A stretch of DNA of 64,000 nt from Chrysaora quinquecirrha (taxonomy: Eukaryota; Cnidaria; Scyphozoa; Semaeostomeae; Pelagiidae): assembly GCA_014526335.1 (NCBI GenBank), contig JACTAT010000032.1:9578505-9642504 (forward strand), given 5' to 3'. A program made the translations under genes and the position numbers. Below the pieces are notes generated by a model. The model was not told where the DNA came from and did not search any database. It was given only the letters and a program-made list of their open reading frames with translations. This document shows positions 43,201 to 51,939 of this stretch, in pieces. The stretch's first letter is position 1; the number at the start of each line of letters is the position of its first letter.

Positions 43201-43640
43201 AAGCTTCTCAATCCTTGATCAACCTGGATTAGACCATAACATCACAGCACCTTCTGCATTATGATAATGCTTAATGATAACATTTTTGTTGCAGAATGAG
43301 AGTCCTGTTTTGCCAACTGCACAGTTGATAAATATTGATGATGATCATACTGACATTGGCAAACAAAGCAAACTACAGTTCTCTGATGAAAATCATCCTG
43401 ATGACGCCCAAGCTGAAATTTCTTATTTGCAGCAAGAAATGGCAGAGCTTACTACAGCCATTAAGGTATGAGGAGTGATGATGCTTTTGAGTTTGTTCCA
43501 AGCCTGGATTAATCTTATTTTTGGGCAGTTTGTATGTTTCATATTTCTATTATTTTGATGTTTAGGAAGAAAAATGGTATTCAGGCCAGTTAAAAGAAGA
43601 ATTTGATCGCGTTTCTAAAGAAAGGGACAAACTGGAAGAG
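40230..43640 (+). CDS. EEA1: EEA1-like early endosome tether, N-terminal exons
   Basis: Exons 40230-40268, 41304-41360, 42030-42140, 43295-43465 and 43566-43640 all join in phase 0. The N-terminus MFRRFTKGKDASP parallels the basic start of animal EEA1. Exon 3 encodes the C2H2 finger FLCPMCMARL...LQSHFETVH, which in human EEA1 is the N-terminal Rab5-binding finger. Exons 4-5 begin the long coiled coil, including EEKWYSGQLKEEFDRVSKE, very close to a segment I know from EEA1. EEA1 tethers endosomes through Rab5 at the N-terminus and PI3P through a C-terminal FYVE domain. Here only about 150 residues are visible. A stop follows in frame at about 43671 unless splicing occurs at GAG/GTTGTA (43640), and the downstream array and gap hide the rest. 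FYVE is not seen, and the next exons belong to ferredoxin. Confidence 0.85.
43165..43270 (-). mobile_element. tRNA-like SINE copy
   Basis: On the minus strand: GGTGCTGTGATGTTATGGTC, AGCTTAGCAAGG and the B-box-like GGGTTTGAGCCCCAGC. Same family as 26105-26245 and 16180-16285. It lies in an EEA1-like intron. Confidence 0.6.
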
Positions 43641-43714
43641 GTTGTATCTCAATTGAGTTTATGTAACAAATGAATTTAAACTATTTCAGTATTTGATTTG
43701 AATAATTTTTGTGA

Positions 43715-44178
43715 GTGAACGATAGAGAGCATAGGTGAGCATGTGAATGAGTGAGTGAGTGAATGATCAAGTAAGAGGGTGAGCGAGTGGGTGAGTTAAT
43801 GAGTGAGTGAGTGAGTGAGTGAATGATCGAGTGAGTAGGCAAGCGAGTAGGCGAGCGAGTGAATGAGTGAGTAAGTGAATGATCGAGTGAGAGTGTGAGT
43901 GAGTGGGTGAGTGAGTGAGCAAGTGAGTGAATGATCGAGTGAGTAGGCGAGCGAGTGAATGAGTGAGTAAGTGAAGGATCGAGTGAGAGTGCGAGTGAGT
44001 GGGTGAGTTAGTGAGTGAGTGAGTGAGTGAGTGAGTGAGCCAGTGGGTGAGTGAGTGATTGAGTAATCGAGTGAGAGGGTGAGCGAGTGAGTGAGTTAGT
44101 GAGCAAGTGAGTGAGTGAGTGAATGATCGAGTGAGAGGGTGAGCTAGTGAGTGAATGGGTGAGTGAATGATCGAGTAA
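43715..44178 (+). repeat. (GAGT)n-based minisatellite running into the gap
   Basis: Long stretches of GAGTGAGTGAGT are interrupted by GAATGATCGAGTGAG and GGGTGAGCGAGT at intervals of about 50-60 bp, a higher unit on a 4-bp base. The gap at 44179 is inside the array. The Ser/Leu/Thr/His minus-strand frames are translations of this repeat. Confidence 0.92.
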
Positions 44179-44678
44179 NNNNNNNNNNNNNNNNNNNNNN
44201 NNNNNNNNNNNNNNNNNNNNNNNNNNNNNNNNNNNNNNNNNNNNNNNNNNNNNNNNNNNNNNNNNNNNNNNNNNNNNNNNNNNNNNNNNNNNNNNNNNNN
44301 NNNNNNNNNNNNNNNNNNNNNNNNNNNNNNNNNNNNNNNNNNNNNNNNNNNNNNNNNNNNNNNNNNNNNNNNNNNNNNNNNNNNNNNNNNNNNNNNNNNN
44401 NNNNNNNNNNNNNNNNNNNNNNNNNNNNNNNNNNNNNNNNNNNNNNNNNNNNNNNNNNNNNNNNNNNNNNNNNNNNNNNNNNNNNNNNNNNNNNNNNNNN
44501 NNNNNNNNNNNNNNNNNNNNNNNNNNNNNNNNNNNNNNNNNNNNNNNNNNNNNNNNNNNNNNNNNNNNNNNNNNNNNNNNNNNNNNNNNNNNNNNNNNNN
44601 NNNNNNNNNNNNNNNNNNNNNNNNNNNNNNNNNNNNNNNNNNNNNNNNNNNNNNNNNNNNNNNNNNNNNNNNNNNNNN
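44179..44678. other. Assembly gap of exactly 500 N
   Basis: Placeholder gap inside a (GAGT)n array. True length is unknown. It could hide the remainder of the EEA1-like gene and the first exon or exons of the ferredoxin gene. Confidence 0.98.
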
Positions 44679-44845
44679 GGGTGTGGAAACCATTTCTATG
44701 GTGGAAACTTTGCTTTGAATTGGCTGTAACAATAGAAAACATTTCCAAAAAAGTCTTTGGTCTGTGGTAAGCAAAAATTCACATCTGGGATTGCTAATCT
44801 GTTGGATTGAAATTAAACTGATGTTCTATTATCCTCTATTTCCAG

Positions 44846-47800
44846 GGTAAGCATAACATTTGTAGACAGAGATGGTGATAAAACAGTTGTTAAAGCAAAA
44901 ATTGGAGAAAGTTTGCTTGATGTGGCCAAAGATAATGATATTGACCTAGAAGGTAATTTTAATGCCATTATACTTAATTTATGACAAGTAGGGTACAGTA
45001 CTCAGTTTTGTATAGTATAGCAAGTATAGTAAAGTATAGTATAGAAGAGTATAGTATAGTAAAGTAAGGTATAGATTAGAATAAAATAGTATAATATGGT
45101 ATAGCATAATTATGGTATAGAATATAATAGTACAAAAAGTGCAGTATGGTATAGTATAGAGTAGAATGGAAAAATAAAGTTTAGTATAACAAAGAATAGC
45201 ATAGAAAATTATAGAATAGTGTGTAGTGTAGCAATACAAAGCATACTGTATTATTGTCATGTATCATATTGTACAGTATAAAATAATAAAATATTATATG
45301 ACTATGTATAGTAATATCCTAAAAAAACAATTTTCTGATACTTAAGGTGCATGTGAAGGGACTCTTGCCTGCTCAACATGTCATTTGATATTTGATGCTG
45401 AACAATATGAGAAAATTGGATTAGATCCCCCATCTGAAGAGGAGTTAGACATGCTTGACCTTGCTTATGGATTAACAGATACGTAAGTATATTAAACTTG
45501 CCAATCAAAATATATTTAAGCCCAAAATTTCATATACACTGAAGTCATAGCTACTGAGGGCACTTCAAAGAATTTAGAAGCCCCCTCTCTAATAAGACCC
45601 CTCTCTAATAAAATCCTCTCTAAAAAGCCCTCTTTCTATAAAGCCCCTCTCCATAAAATCCCCTCTCTTAAAAGCCCTTCTCTAAAAAGCCCTCTCTCTA
45701 TAAAACCCTTCTCTATGAAGCCCCCTCTCTAAAAGCCCTTCTCTAAAAAACCCCTCTCTATAAAGCCCCTTTCTAAAAAGCCACCTCTCTATATAGCCCC
45801 TCTCTATAAAACCCCTCCTCCATAAAGCCCCTCTCTATAAAGCCCCTCTATATGAAGCCCCCTCTCTAAAAGCCCCTTCTCTATAAAATCCCTCTCTTTA
45901 AAGCACCTTCTCTATATAGCCCACCTCTAAAAAGCCCCCCTCTCTAAAAGCCCCTTTCTATAAATTCCCTCTCTATAAAGCCCCTTTCTATATAAAGCCC
46001 CCTCTCTATTAAACCCCTCTCTAAGAAACCCCCTCTCTAAAAAGCCCCCTCTCTATAAAGACCCTTCTCTTTAAAGCCCCTCTCTTTAAAGCCCCCTCTC
46101 TATTGAGCCCCCTCTCTATTAAGCCCCCTCCCTATTAATATAATAATATAATAATAATATAAATGTAATTAAGGGGCTAAAAGGCTAACGCCTATAAAAC
46201 CCTGAGTTTAAGCATTTAAATTACCTTATCGGCCCTTTTTACGCCGGCCCTAATTTAACGCCGGCCGTTTTTACGCCGGCCCTAATTCCGCCGGCCTTAA
46301 AATTTGCTTTAGCGCCATTTAGGGCCGTGTTTTACGCCACTCGAAGAACAAGGAAAAAACAACAATATATTTTTACGCAATGTTGCGTCTTTTATTACTT
46401 TTTATTGCCTTGAATATAATTCATGGTAATAAATTACAATTGTCTCACTGCTATCTACGTTTTCTTCATCATCGAACTTCACTTCTATTGCATCTTTGTC
46501 TATTTCATCTTCATATTCTTCCTCCTATCAATCGCTGCTGTTCAAAATTAAATTTCCATGATGATGAAAGTTTCCATTTTTGCTAAGATGGCTTTGTTTT
46601 CATGCTGTTTATGAAAATCCTTAAAATATAGTGCGTGGTAGCAAAAATAGGTGCTTGGAAATTAACGCCGCTTTTTGAGAAAAATTCCAAATCTTTGGCC
46701 CTTTTAACGCCGGCCCTTTTAACGCCGGCCCTTATAACGCCTCCAGGCTAAAATTACCGCCATTTAGGGCCGGCGTAAAAGGGCCGATAAGGTAATCAGT
46801 TAGTACAAAAGTTATATTTTTCATCGCGACGGAAACTGTCATATAGTTTTTCAAAATTCAGTACATTATCAGCATTTACTATTTCTTTTTTCAATGAATT
46901 CCATTCATTGATGACTCTCTAATGAGAAAAGTGTTTTCTTATGTCCAGCCTTGACTTGTTTACGACTATTTTGAATTCGTGTCCTCTTGTTCTATTATTG
47001 TTTATCTTGAAAAATCTAGAGCTCTCAGTATCAATAAGACCATGAAATAATTTAAATGTTGTTATCATATCCCCTCGTCTCCTTCTGTAAAGCAGAGTTG
47101 GCAATTTTAAAATTCGTAGTCTCTCATTATATGACAGATGGCTGATGCTACGTACTAGTTTTGTTGCTCGTCTTTGTATAGATTCAAGTTGTTTTTCATG
47201 CTTTTTGAGATAGGGATTCCATACAGGAACGGATGATTCGAGTAGTGGTCTAACAAGACTTTTATAAAGATTGATAAAAACTTCTGTGTCCATAAACGTC
47301 ATTGTTCTCTTAATTGATGCTAGTACACCTTGTGCTTTCCTGCATATTTCAGAGATATGTTTATCGAATTTTAATTTACTGTCAATGATGACACCAAGGT
47401 CTTTCATTTCTTCAACTTTCGAGATCTCTACTGGGGTACCATTATTAATTGTTAAGGTATATCTTTGAAAAATGTCGTTGCAATTTCCAAGTCGTAAAAA
47501 ATTTACATTTTTGCGGGTTTATAGGTAGCTGCTGCGTTTTCGACCAGTCACAGATTTTTGTTATGTCCCTCTGAATTTTGGAATGGTTTCCTTTTTCCTT
47601 TGCATACAATTTAATATCATCTGCAAACATTTTAACCTTGCAGAACTCGATATGACTGGTCAGGTCGTTGACAAATAACAGAAATAGTAAAGGTCCAAGT
47701 ACACTGCCCTGGGGGACTCCACTGGTTACTGTCACCCAATCAGATTTGCATCCGTTTAAAACAACTCTCTGCTTCCGATTTTCTAAAAAGCTCCCAATCC

Positions 47801-49880
47801 AATCATAGAGATTACCACTGATACCATAAAGTCTTAACTTGTTTAATAATCGTTTGTGTGGTACCGAATCGAACGCTTTAGCGAAGTCGAAATAGATAAT
47901 ATCTACATGATCTCCGTTATCAAGGTAAGCGGTCCAATCTTCTAACGCTTCAAGTAGTTGTTGTAGGCACGATCTTTGATGCCGAAACCCATACTGATCC
48001 GGCGAAAATAAGTTGTTGAAAGTTAGATAATCTACAATTTGTTCTTTGATTATTTTTTCCATAATCCTACAAATTACTGAAGTCAAACTGATAGGTCTAT
48101 AATTTTCCTTTTCGTCCTTCGCTCCTTTTTTATAAACTGGAGAAACGTTTGCAAGCTTCCACATTTCTGGGACATGTCCACAAGAAAAACTGGATTGAAA
48201 TATTAAATGGATAGGATATGCAACCTTATCTGATAACTCTTTAAGGACTCTAGGATGTATTTCATCTGGCCCGGCTGTTTTCGATGTATTTAATTCTCTT
48301 AGTAATGTATGAACTTTTTCCTCAGTAAATTGAATGTTAGTAAACGACAAGCCATCAAATTGCCGTTCTTTGTTTGTTTTCGACGTTGCAGGCGTATCTT
48401 CTTTACAAAACACGGACTGAAAGAATGCATTTAACAAGTCTGCCTTTTCCTGTTCTGAATTTGTAGTTTTGGTGTTATCGATTTTAAGATCAGGAACCTT
48501 CGTCTTTGTCTTCAATTTTGAATTTACATAACGCCAAAAGCTTTTGCAATTATTTTTAGAATTTTGGCAAGGTCTGTCTCAAATTTCTGAATTTGGCTTC
48601 GGATTTTGCTTTTAGTTGCATTTCTTATATTCTTATATCTTTCATAATCTTTGCCTTTACTTGTTAACATCCACCTTTTGTAGGCGTTGTGTTTTTTCTT
48701 TATACTCCTTAATATGGTTTTATTCATCCATAGTGGCTGTCTGTTTGTACTATTACCGCGCATGTTCATTTGTTTGGGTACACAGACATCAATCGCGTCC
48801 GTTAGTCTGGATTGCAGGATTAGTAGCATCTGTTCTGTATCTTTACCTAGAAATTCCCTATCCCAGTTTACTTGAGACAGAATTTTCCTTAGCTTATCAT
48901 AGTCACCTTTGTCATAAGAATAACGCTTTGAATCTTCTCCTTCATTCTGGATTAATTCGCTTTTAAGGACAAAGTTGAAGTTTAACACTAAGTGATCACT
49001 AGCTCCAAGTGGATCTTCGTATGCAATTCTTTCGATGGAATAGTCGTTGTCTGTGAAGATGAGATCTAAACAATTTGACTTTTGATTCTGCCTATATCTT
49101 GTAGAATTCTCGACGTGTTGCGATAAATAACAGTCGTCTATCATATTTAGGAAGAGAAACGCCGGTGCTTATCACTTGTATTGGTATAATGTGATATCCA
49201 ATCAATTTCTGGATAGTTAAAGTCACCCATTAGCAGAACATGGCAATATTTTCCATTGGATGTGATTTCCTTTAAGTAGGTTCGCAAAGCAGAGTGATTG
49301 GTATCATTTGGACTTCTGTAAATTACAGCGCATAGAACGAGTTCTTTATTTTCTAGTTGAAACTCAACGACTACCGATTCAACTGATGAGTCAGAACAAG
49401 TTGATTGTAGCTCTGTTGCTTTAATTTTATCATGAAGGTAGAGCGCTACACCTCTTCGAGTGGTTGTATCAATGTTACAAAAAACGTTATAACCATTTAT
49501 CTTTATGTCATTGGTTTTCAAGTTTGGCATACTATTTCTTTTAGATAATACCTCCGTTATTCCACATAAATCAATTGTATTAGCAAGCAGTCTGGATTCA
49601 AGTTCGCCTTTCTTGTTTAAGAGACTATCTGCATTTGTATAGCAACACTGTAAGAGTGTTTTTCTCAGAGGATTATTTACAATGTAAGACCCTCTCTTTA
49701 AAGCCCCCTCTCTTACTTTAAAGCCCTCTCTCTATTGAGCCCCTCTCTACTGAGCTTTCTTCTTTCATCTGGGATTTTCATTGCAGCTCAAGATTAGGAT
49801 GTCAAATTGAAGTAACGGAAGAAATGGAAGGTCTTGTCTTAACTGTTCCCTCAGGGACATCAGATGCAAGGAACTTATGA
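44846..49880 (+). CDS. FDX1: Adrenodoxin-type mitochondrial [2Fe-2S] ferredoxin, last three exons
   Basis: Exons 44846-44952, 45347-45482 and 49787-49880 (stop TGA) join in phase. They encode [20 protein letters not shown], the cluster loop [16 protein letters not shown] (Cys-X5-Cys-X2-Cys) and then [20 protein letters not shown], which supplies the fourth cysteine. [15 protein letters not shown] and [10 protein letters not shown] are diagnostic of FDX1/adrenodoxin and not FDX2. The protein passes electrons from ferredoxin reductase to mitochondrial P450s and to lipoyl synthesis. The N-terminal mitochondrial targeting exon is missing, probably in the gap at 44179-44678. The protein ends shortly after DARNL, close to the normal C-terminus. 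The last intron (45483-49786) is swollen by a minisatellite, a LINE and a MITE. Confidence 0.93.
44990..45290 (+). repeat. TATAG-rich low-complexity repeat
   Basis: Irregular TATAGTATAG, AAAGTATAGTATAG and GAATAG units fill about 300 bp of a ferredoxin intron. The Tyr/Leu-rich minus-strand ORF is its shadow. Confidence 0.85.
45575..46140 (+). repeat. ~17-bp CCTCTCTATAAAGCCC minisatellite, left part
   Basis: About 33 degenerate units of CCCCTCTCTATAAAGC or CCCCTCTCTAAAAAGC. The same unit resumes at 49681-49760 after the LINE, showing the LINE inserted into the array. A related short locus in the opposite orientation is at 2915-3170. Confidence 0.92.
46141..49680 (-). mobile_element. CR1/L2-like LINE, 5' truncated at the endonuclease start, inserted in a minisatellite
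   Basis: Minus-strand reading from 49680: endonuclease start [49 protein letters not shown], then [11 protein letters not shown]...GASDHLVL; reverse transcriptase with [60 protein letters not shown] and the catalytic [10 protein letters not shown]; thumb and tail to 46919. The frame breaks at about 49150, 48530 and 47470, each beside a short homopolymer, and is otherwise open. ORF1 is absent. The 3' end near 46141 has an ATT-rich tail. The MITE 46224-46792 lies in its 3' untranslated part. Confidence 0.9.
46224..46792 (-). mobile_element. CCTTATCGGCCC MITE, copy 1 (nested in a LINE)
   Basis: Ends CCTTATCGGCCCTTTTTACG and GTAAAAGGGCCGATAAGG are inverted, with TA on both sides. Subterminal GCCGGCCC/GGGCCGGC motifs repeat in both halves. 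It is the reverse orientation of 51305-51903 and lacks part of that copy's internal ORF: minus-strand METFI is followed by a short deletion and a stop. A TA duplication fits Tc1/mariner-like insertion. Confidence 0.85.
49681..49760 (+). repeat. ~17-bp minisatellite, right part
   Basis: CCCTCTCTTTAAAGCCCCCT and CTCTCTATTGAGCCCCTCTC continue the array of 45575-46140 on the other side of the LINE, ending 26 bp before the last ferredoxin exon. Confidence 0.9.
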
Positions 49881-50224
49881 TTTATAAAATCAACAAATCA
49901 AGTAACGTAATGATATCTACCAAACAACTATTTTCCACGAAAACTAATTTCTAAGTATTTATACCCAGATGATAAATCCATTTTTCTTAACAAAAATTGA
50001 TTTTAAATGTTGTTTTCTTCAGCAATATAATAGATCTCTTAGCATCTCTTCTCTTTAAGATTCTATTTCATGTATCAAGATAAAGAAAGTTTTTTTTAGA
50101 AAAAGAGCATGGTTTTTATTTTGCATTGTTTTATGATTACCTTCCGCTAATGCATAACTAGTAAACTTGCGCAGAAGTGGGAAAGAAGGAAGGGACAGAT
50201 GGCTTGGGACACTAATTGGTACCC

Positions 50225-50410
50225 TACAACACGGGGGGGGGGCTCTTGGCTAAATTGTAAGTAGGGGTCTGCCACGAGCGTATGCAGAGATATGCCTTTG
50301 CTAAACTAATTTTTACAAAAATGATACCCTTCGCTAGACTAGAAGTTTGAAAAAGTATAACCTTTAGAGAGTAGCACACCCCAAATTACCTTTACTATGG
50401 AAGCACCCCC
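50225..50410. mobile_element. Short copy of the CTTGGCTAGA MITE family
   Basis: GGGGCTCTTGGCTAAATT, TAATTTTTACAAAAATG, CGCTAGACTAGAAGT, GAAAAAGTATAACC and CTTTACTATGGAAGCACCCC follow the same order as in 4066-4448. Confidence 0.55.
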
Positions 50411-51132
50411 TCCCCATGCCCTTACAATGAGTTTGAGGTGGAGGTCATAAAATTCATAATTGGATGATTCAACTAGAAAGGCGAAAGACCTTTTCTATTT
50501 CAGTAATATAGTTCCTGGCGCGAAATTTTGCGAGATGGTAGAATTAATGCCAGCCCTCGTGTCGTAAACATGTATTTCTCCATGGCAACAGCTAGGTCCC
50601 TAAAAGTGATGACTTGATTCATAAAAACTGGAAAAATATTCACGATGTTTTGGTTTAAATTTTGGAAATTCCGTTTTAAATTCGACCCAGAAATCCACCA
50701 AATTGTATCGCATTATAAATAAGGCATATTTGTTGCTTGAAATGAAAAATTAAAGCTCAACCACAAATCCGACATTGACCTGTTTCAAATTAATTGGCTT
50801 TTGAATCTCAAACTAAACGCACTTTAAAATTCAATCGATTTTTCCCAACTTGAACTCGCAGTTTCTGTTAATAATTTATGCAACCCTTAGTATTTCTCGT
50901 TTTCAGAGCAATCTACAAAGTTTTTTTATCTTTTTTATTGGTTTTAGCAGCAAAAGTGTCTTAAGATGTTTCTTAATACGAAAGTGCTTTTAGAGCCACT
51001 TTTGCAAACACAATGGACAGAAAACCTTCCCTCACATCATTGTCCAAAAAAAACTTTTCGACACTCGTACCGTAAAAACAACCAAATCGGCGCACAGCAA
51101 TGATTGGATTCATTTTCATCTTCGAAATATCG

Positions 51133-51205
51133 ATGAAAAGCGGAAAAAATTAGTATACTTGAAACTTTTTAGCTACGAATGTTGAATTTTTTCCGCTTTT
51201 CATAG
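51133..51205. repeat. 17-bp-arm inverted repeat
   Basis: GAAAAGCGGAAAAAATT (about 51135) and AATTTTTTCCGCTTTTC (about 51188) are exact reverse complements separated by about 35 bp. They could be a small MITE or a cruciform-forming hairpin. Confidence 0.7.
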
Positions 51206-51304
51206 CCTTTCGAATGCTTTTTTTTTCTATTTTCTGCCCAAAAATCACTGCTGTTAGCTAAGAAAAATAGCTGCAAACACCTAGGGTTTTAGTTCTTATT
51301 GATA

Positions 51305-51903
51305 CCTTATCGGCCCTTTTACGCCGGCCCTAAATGGCGTTAATTTTAGCCTAGAGGCGTTATAAGGGCCGGCGTTAAAAGGCCCGGCGTTAAAAGGGCC
51401 AAAAATTTGGAATTTTCCTCAAAAAGCGGCGTTAATTTCCACGCACCTATTTTTGCTACCACGCACTATATTTTAGGAATTTTCATAAACAGCATGAAAA
51501 CAAAGCCATCTTAGCAAAAATGGAAACTTTCATCAATAAGCAAGTTCAAAAGATGGCAGAGAAATGTGATTTTGAACAGCAGCGATTGAAACGAGGGGAA
51601 TGTAGGGAAGAATATGAAGATGAAATAGTCGAAGATTCAATAGGAGTGAAGTTCGATGATGAAGAAAACGTAGACAGCAGTGAGACAATTGTATTTGACT
51701 AACATGAATTATATTCAAGGCAATAAAAAGTAATAAAAGACGCAAAGTGCGTAAAAATATATTGTTGTTTTTTCCTTGTTCTTCGAGTGGCGTAAAACAC
51801 GGCCCTAAATGGCGTTAAAGCAAATTTTAAGAGCGGCGGAATTAGGGCCGGCGTAAAAACGGCCGGCGTTAAATTAGGGCCGGCGTAAAAAGGGCCGATA
51901 AGG
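51305..51903 (+). mobile_element. CCTTATCGGCCC MITE, copy 2
   Basis: Ends CCTTATCGGCCCTTTTACGC and GTAAAAAGGGCCGATAAGG, with TA on both sides. It carries subterminal GGCCGGCGTTAAA repeats and a central ORF at 51520-51702. It lies inverted relative to copy 1, 4.5 kb away. Confidence 0.88.
51520..51702 (+). CDS. 60-codon acidic ORF inside the CCTTATCGG MITE
   Basis: Starts METFINKQVQKMAEKCDFEQ and continues into an acidic C-terminal half (EEYEDEIVED, DDEENVD). No domain is recognised. In the sister copy at 46224-46792 the frame is broken by a deletion soon after the start. It may be a remnant of a transposase or a chance frame. Confidence 0.25.
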   Translation: METFINKQVQKMAEKCDFEQQRLKRGECREEYEDEIVEDSIGVKFDDEENVDSSETIVFD

Positions 51904-51939
51904 TAGGCAAATTTAATTAAAGGTACTCCATGTATAGCA

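Larger units (their letters stand above)
49881..51304. other. Downstream of the ferredoxin gene; mostly unique
   Basis: AT-rich sequence with a short element relative at 50225-50410 and a hairpin at 51133-51205 (each listed). No clear AATAAA was found within the first 100 bp after the ferredoxin stop. Confidence 0.4.

Noticed and set aside
40230..43640. Rabenosyn-5 instead of EEA1
   Set aside because: The finger alone could fit either, but the EEKWYSGQLKEEF coiled-coil segment matches EEA1, and no FYVE domain follows the finger as it would in rabenosyn.
43767..44774. Long minus-strand ORFs rich in Ser-Leu-Thr-His across the gap
   Set aside because: They translate the (GAGT)n array and the N run; there is no unique coding sequence.
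44846..49880. Bacterial-type ferredoxin acquired by transfer
   Set aside because: It has eukaryotic introns and FDX1-specific motifs, typical of animal mitochondrial adrenodoxin.
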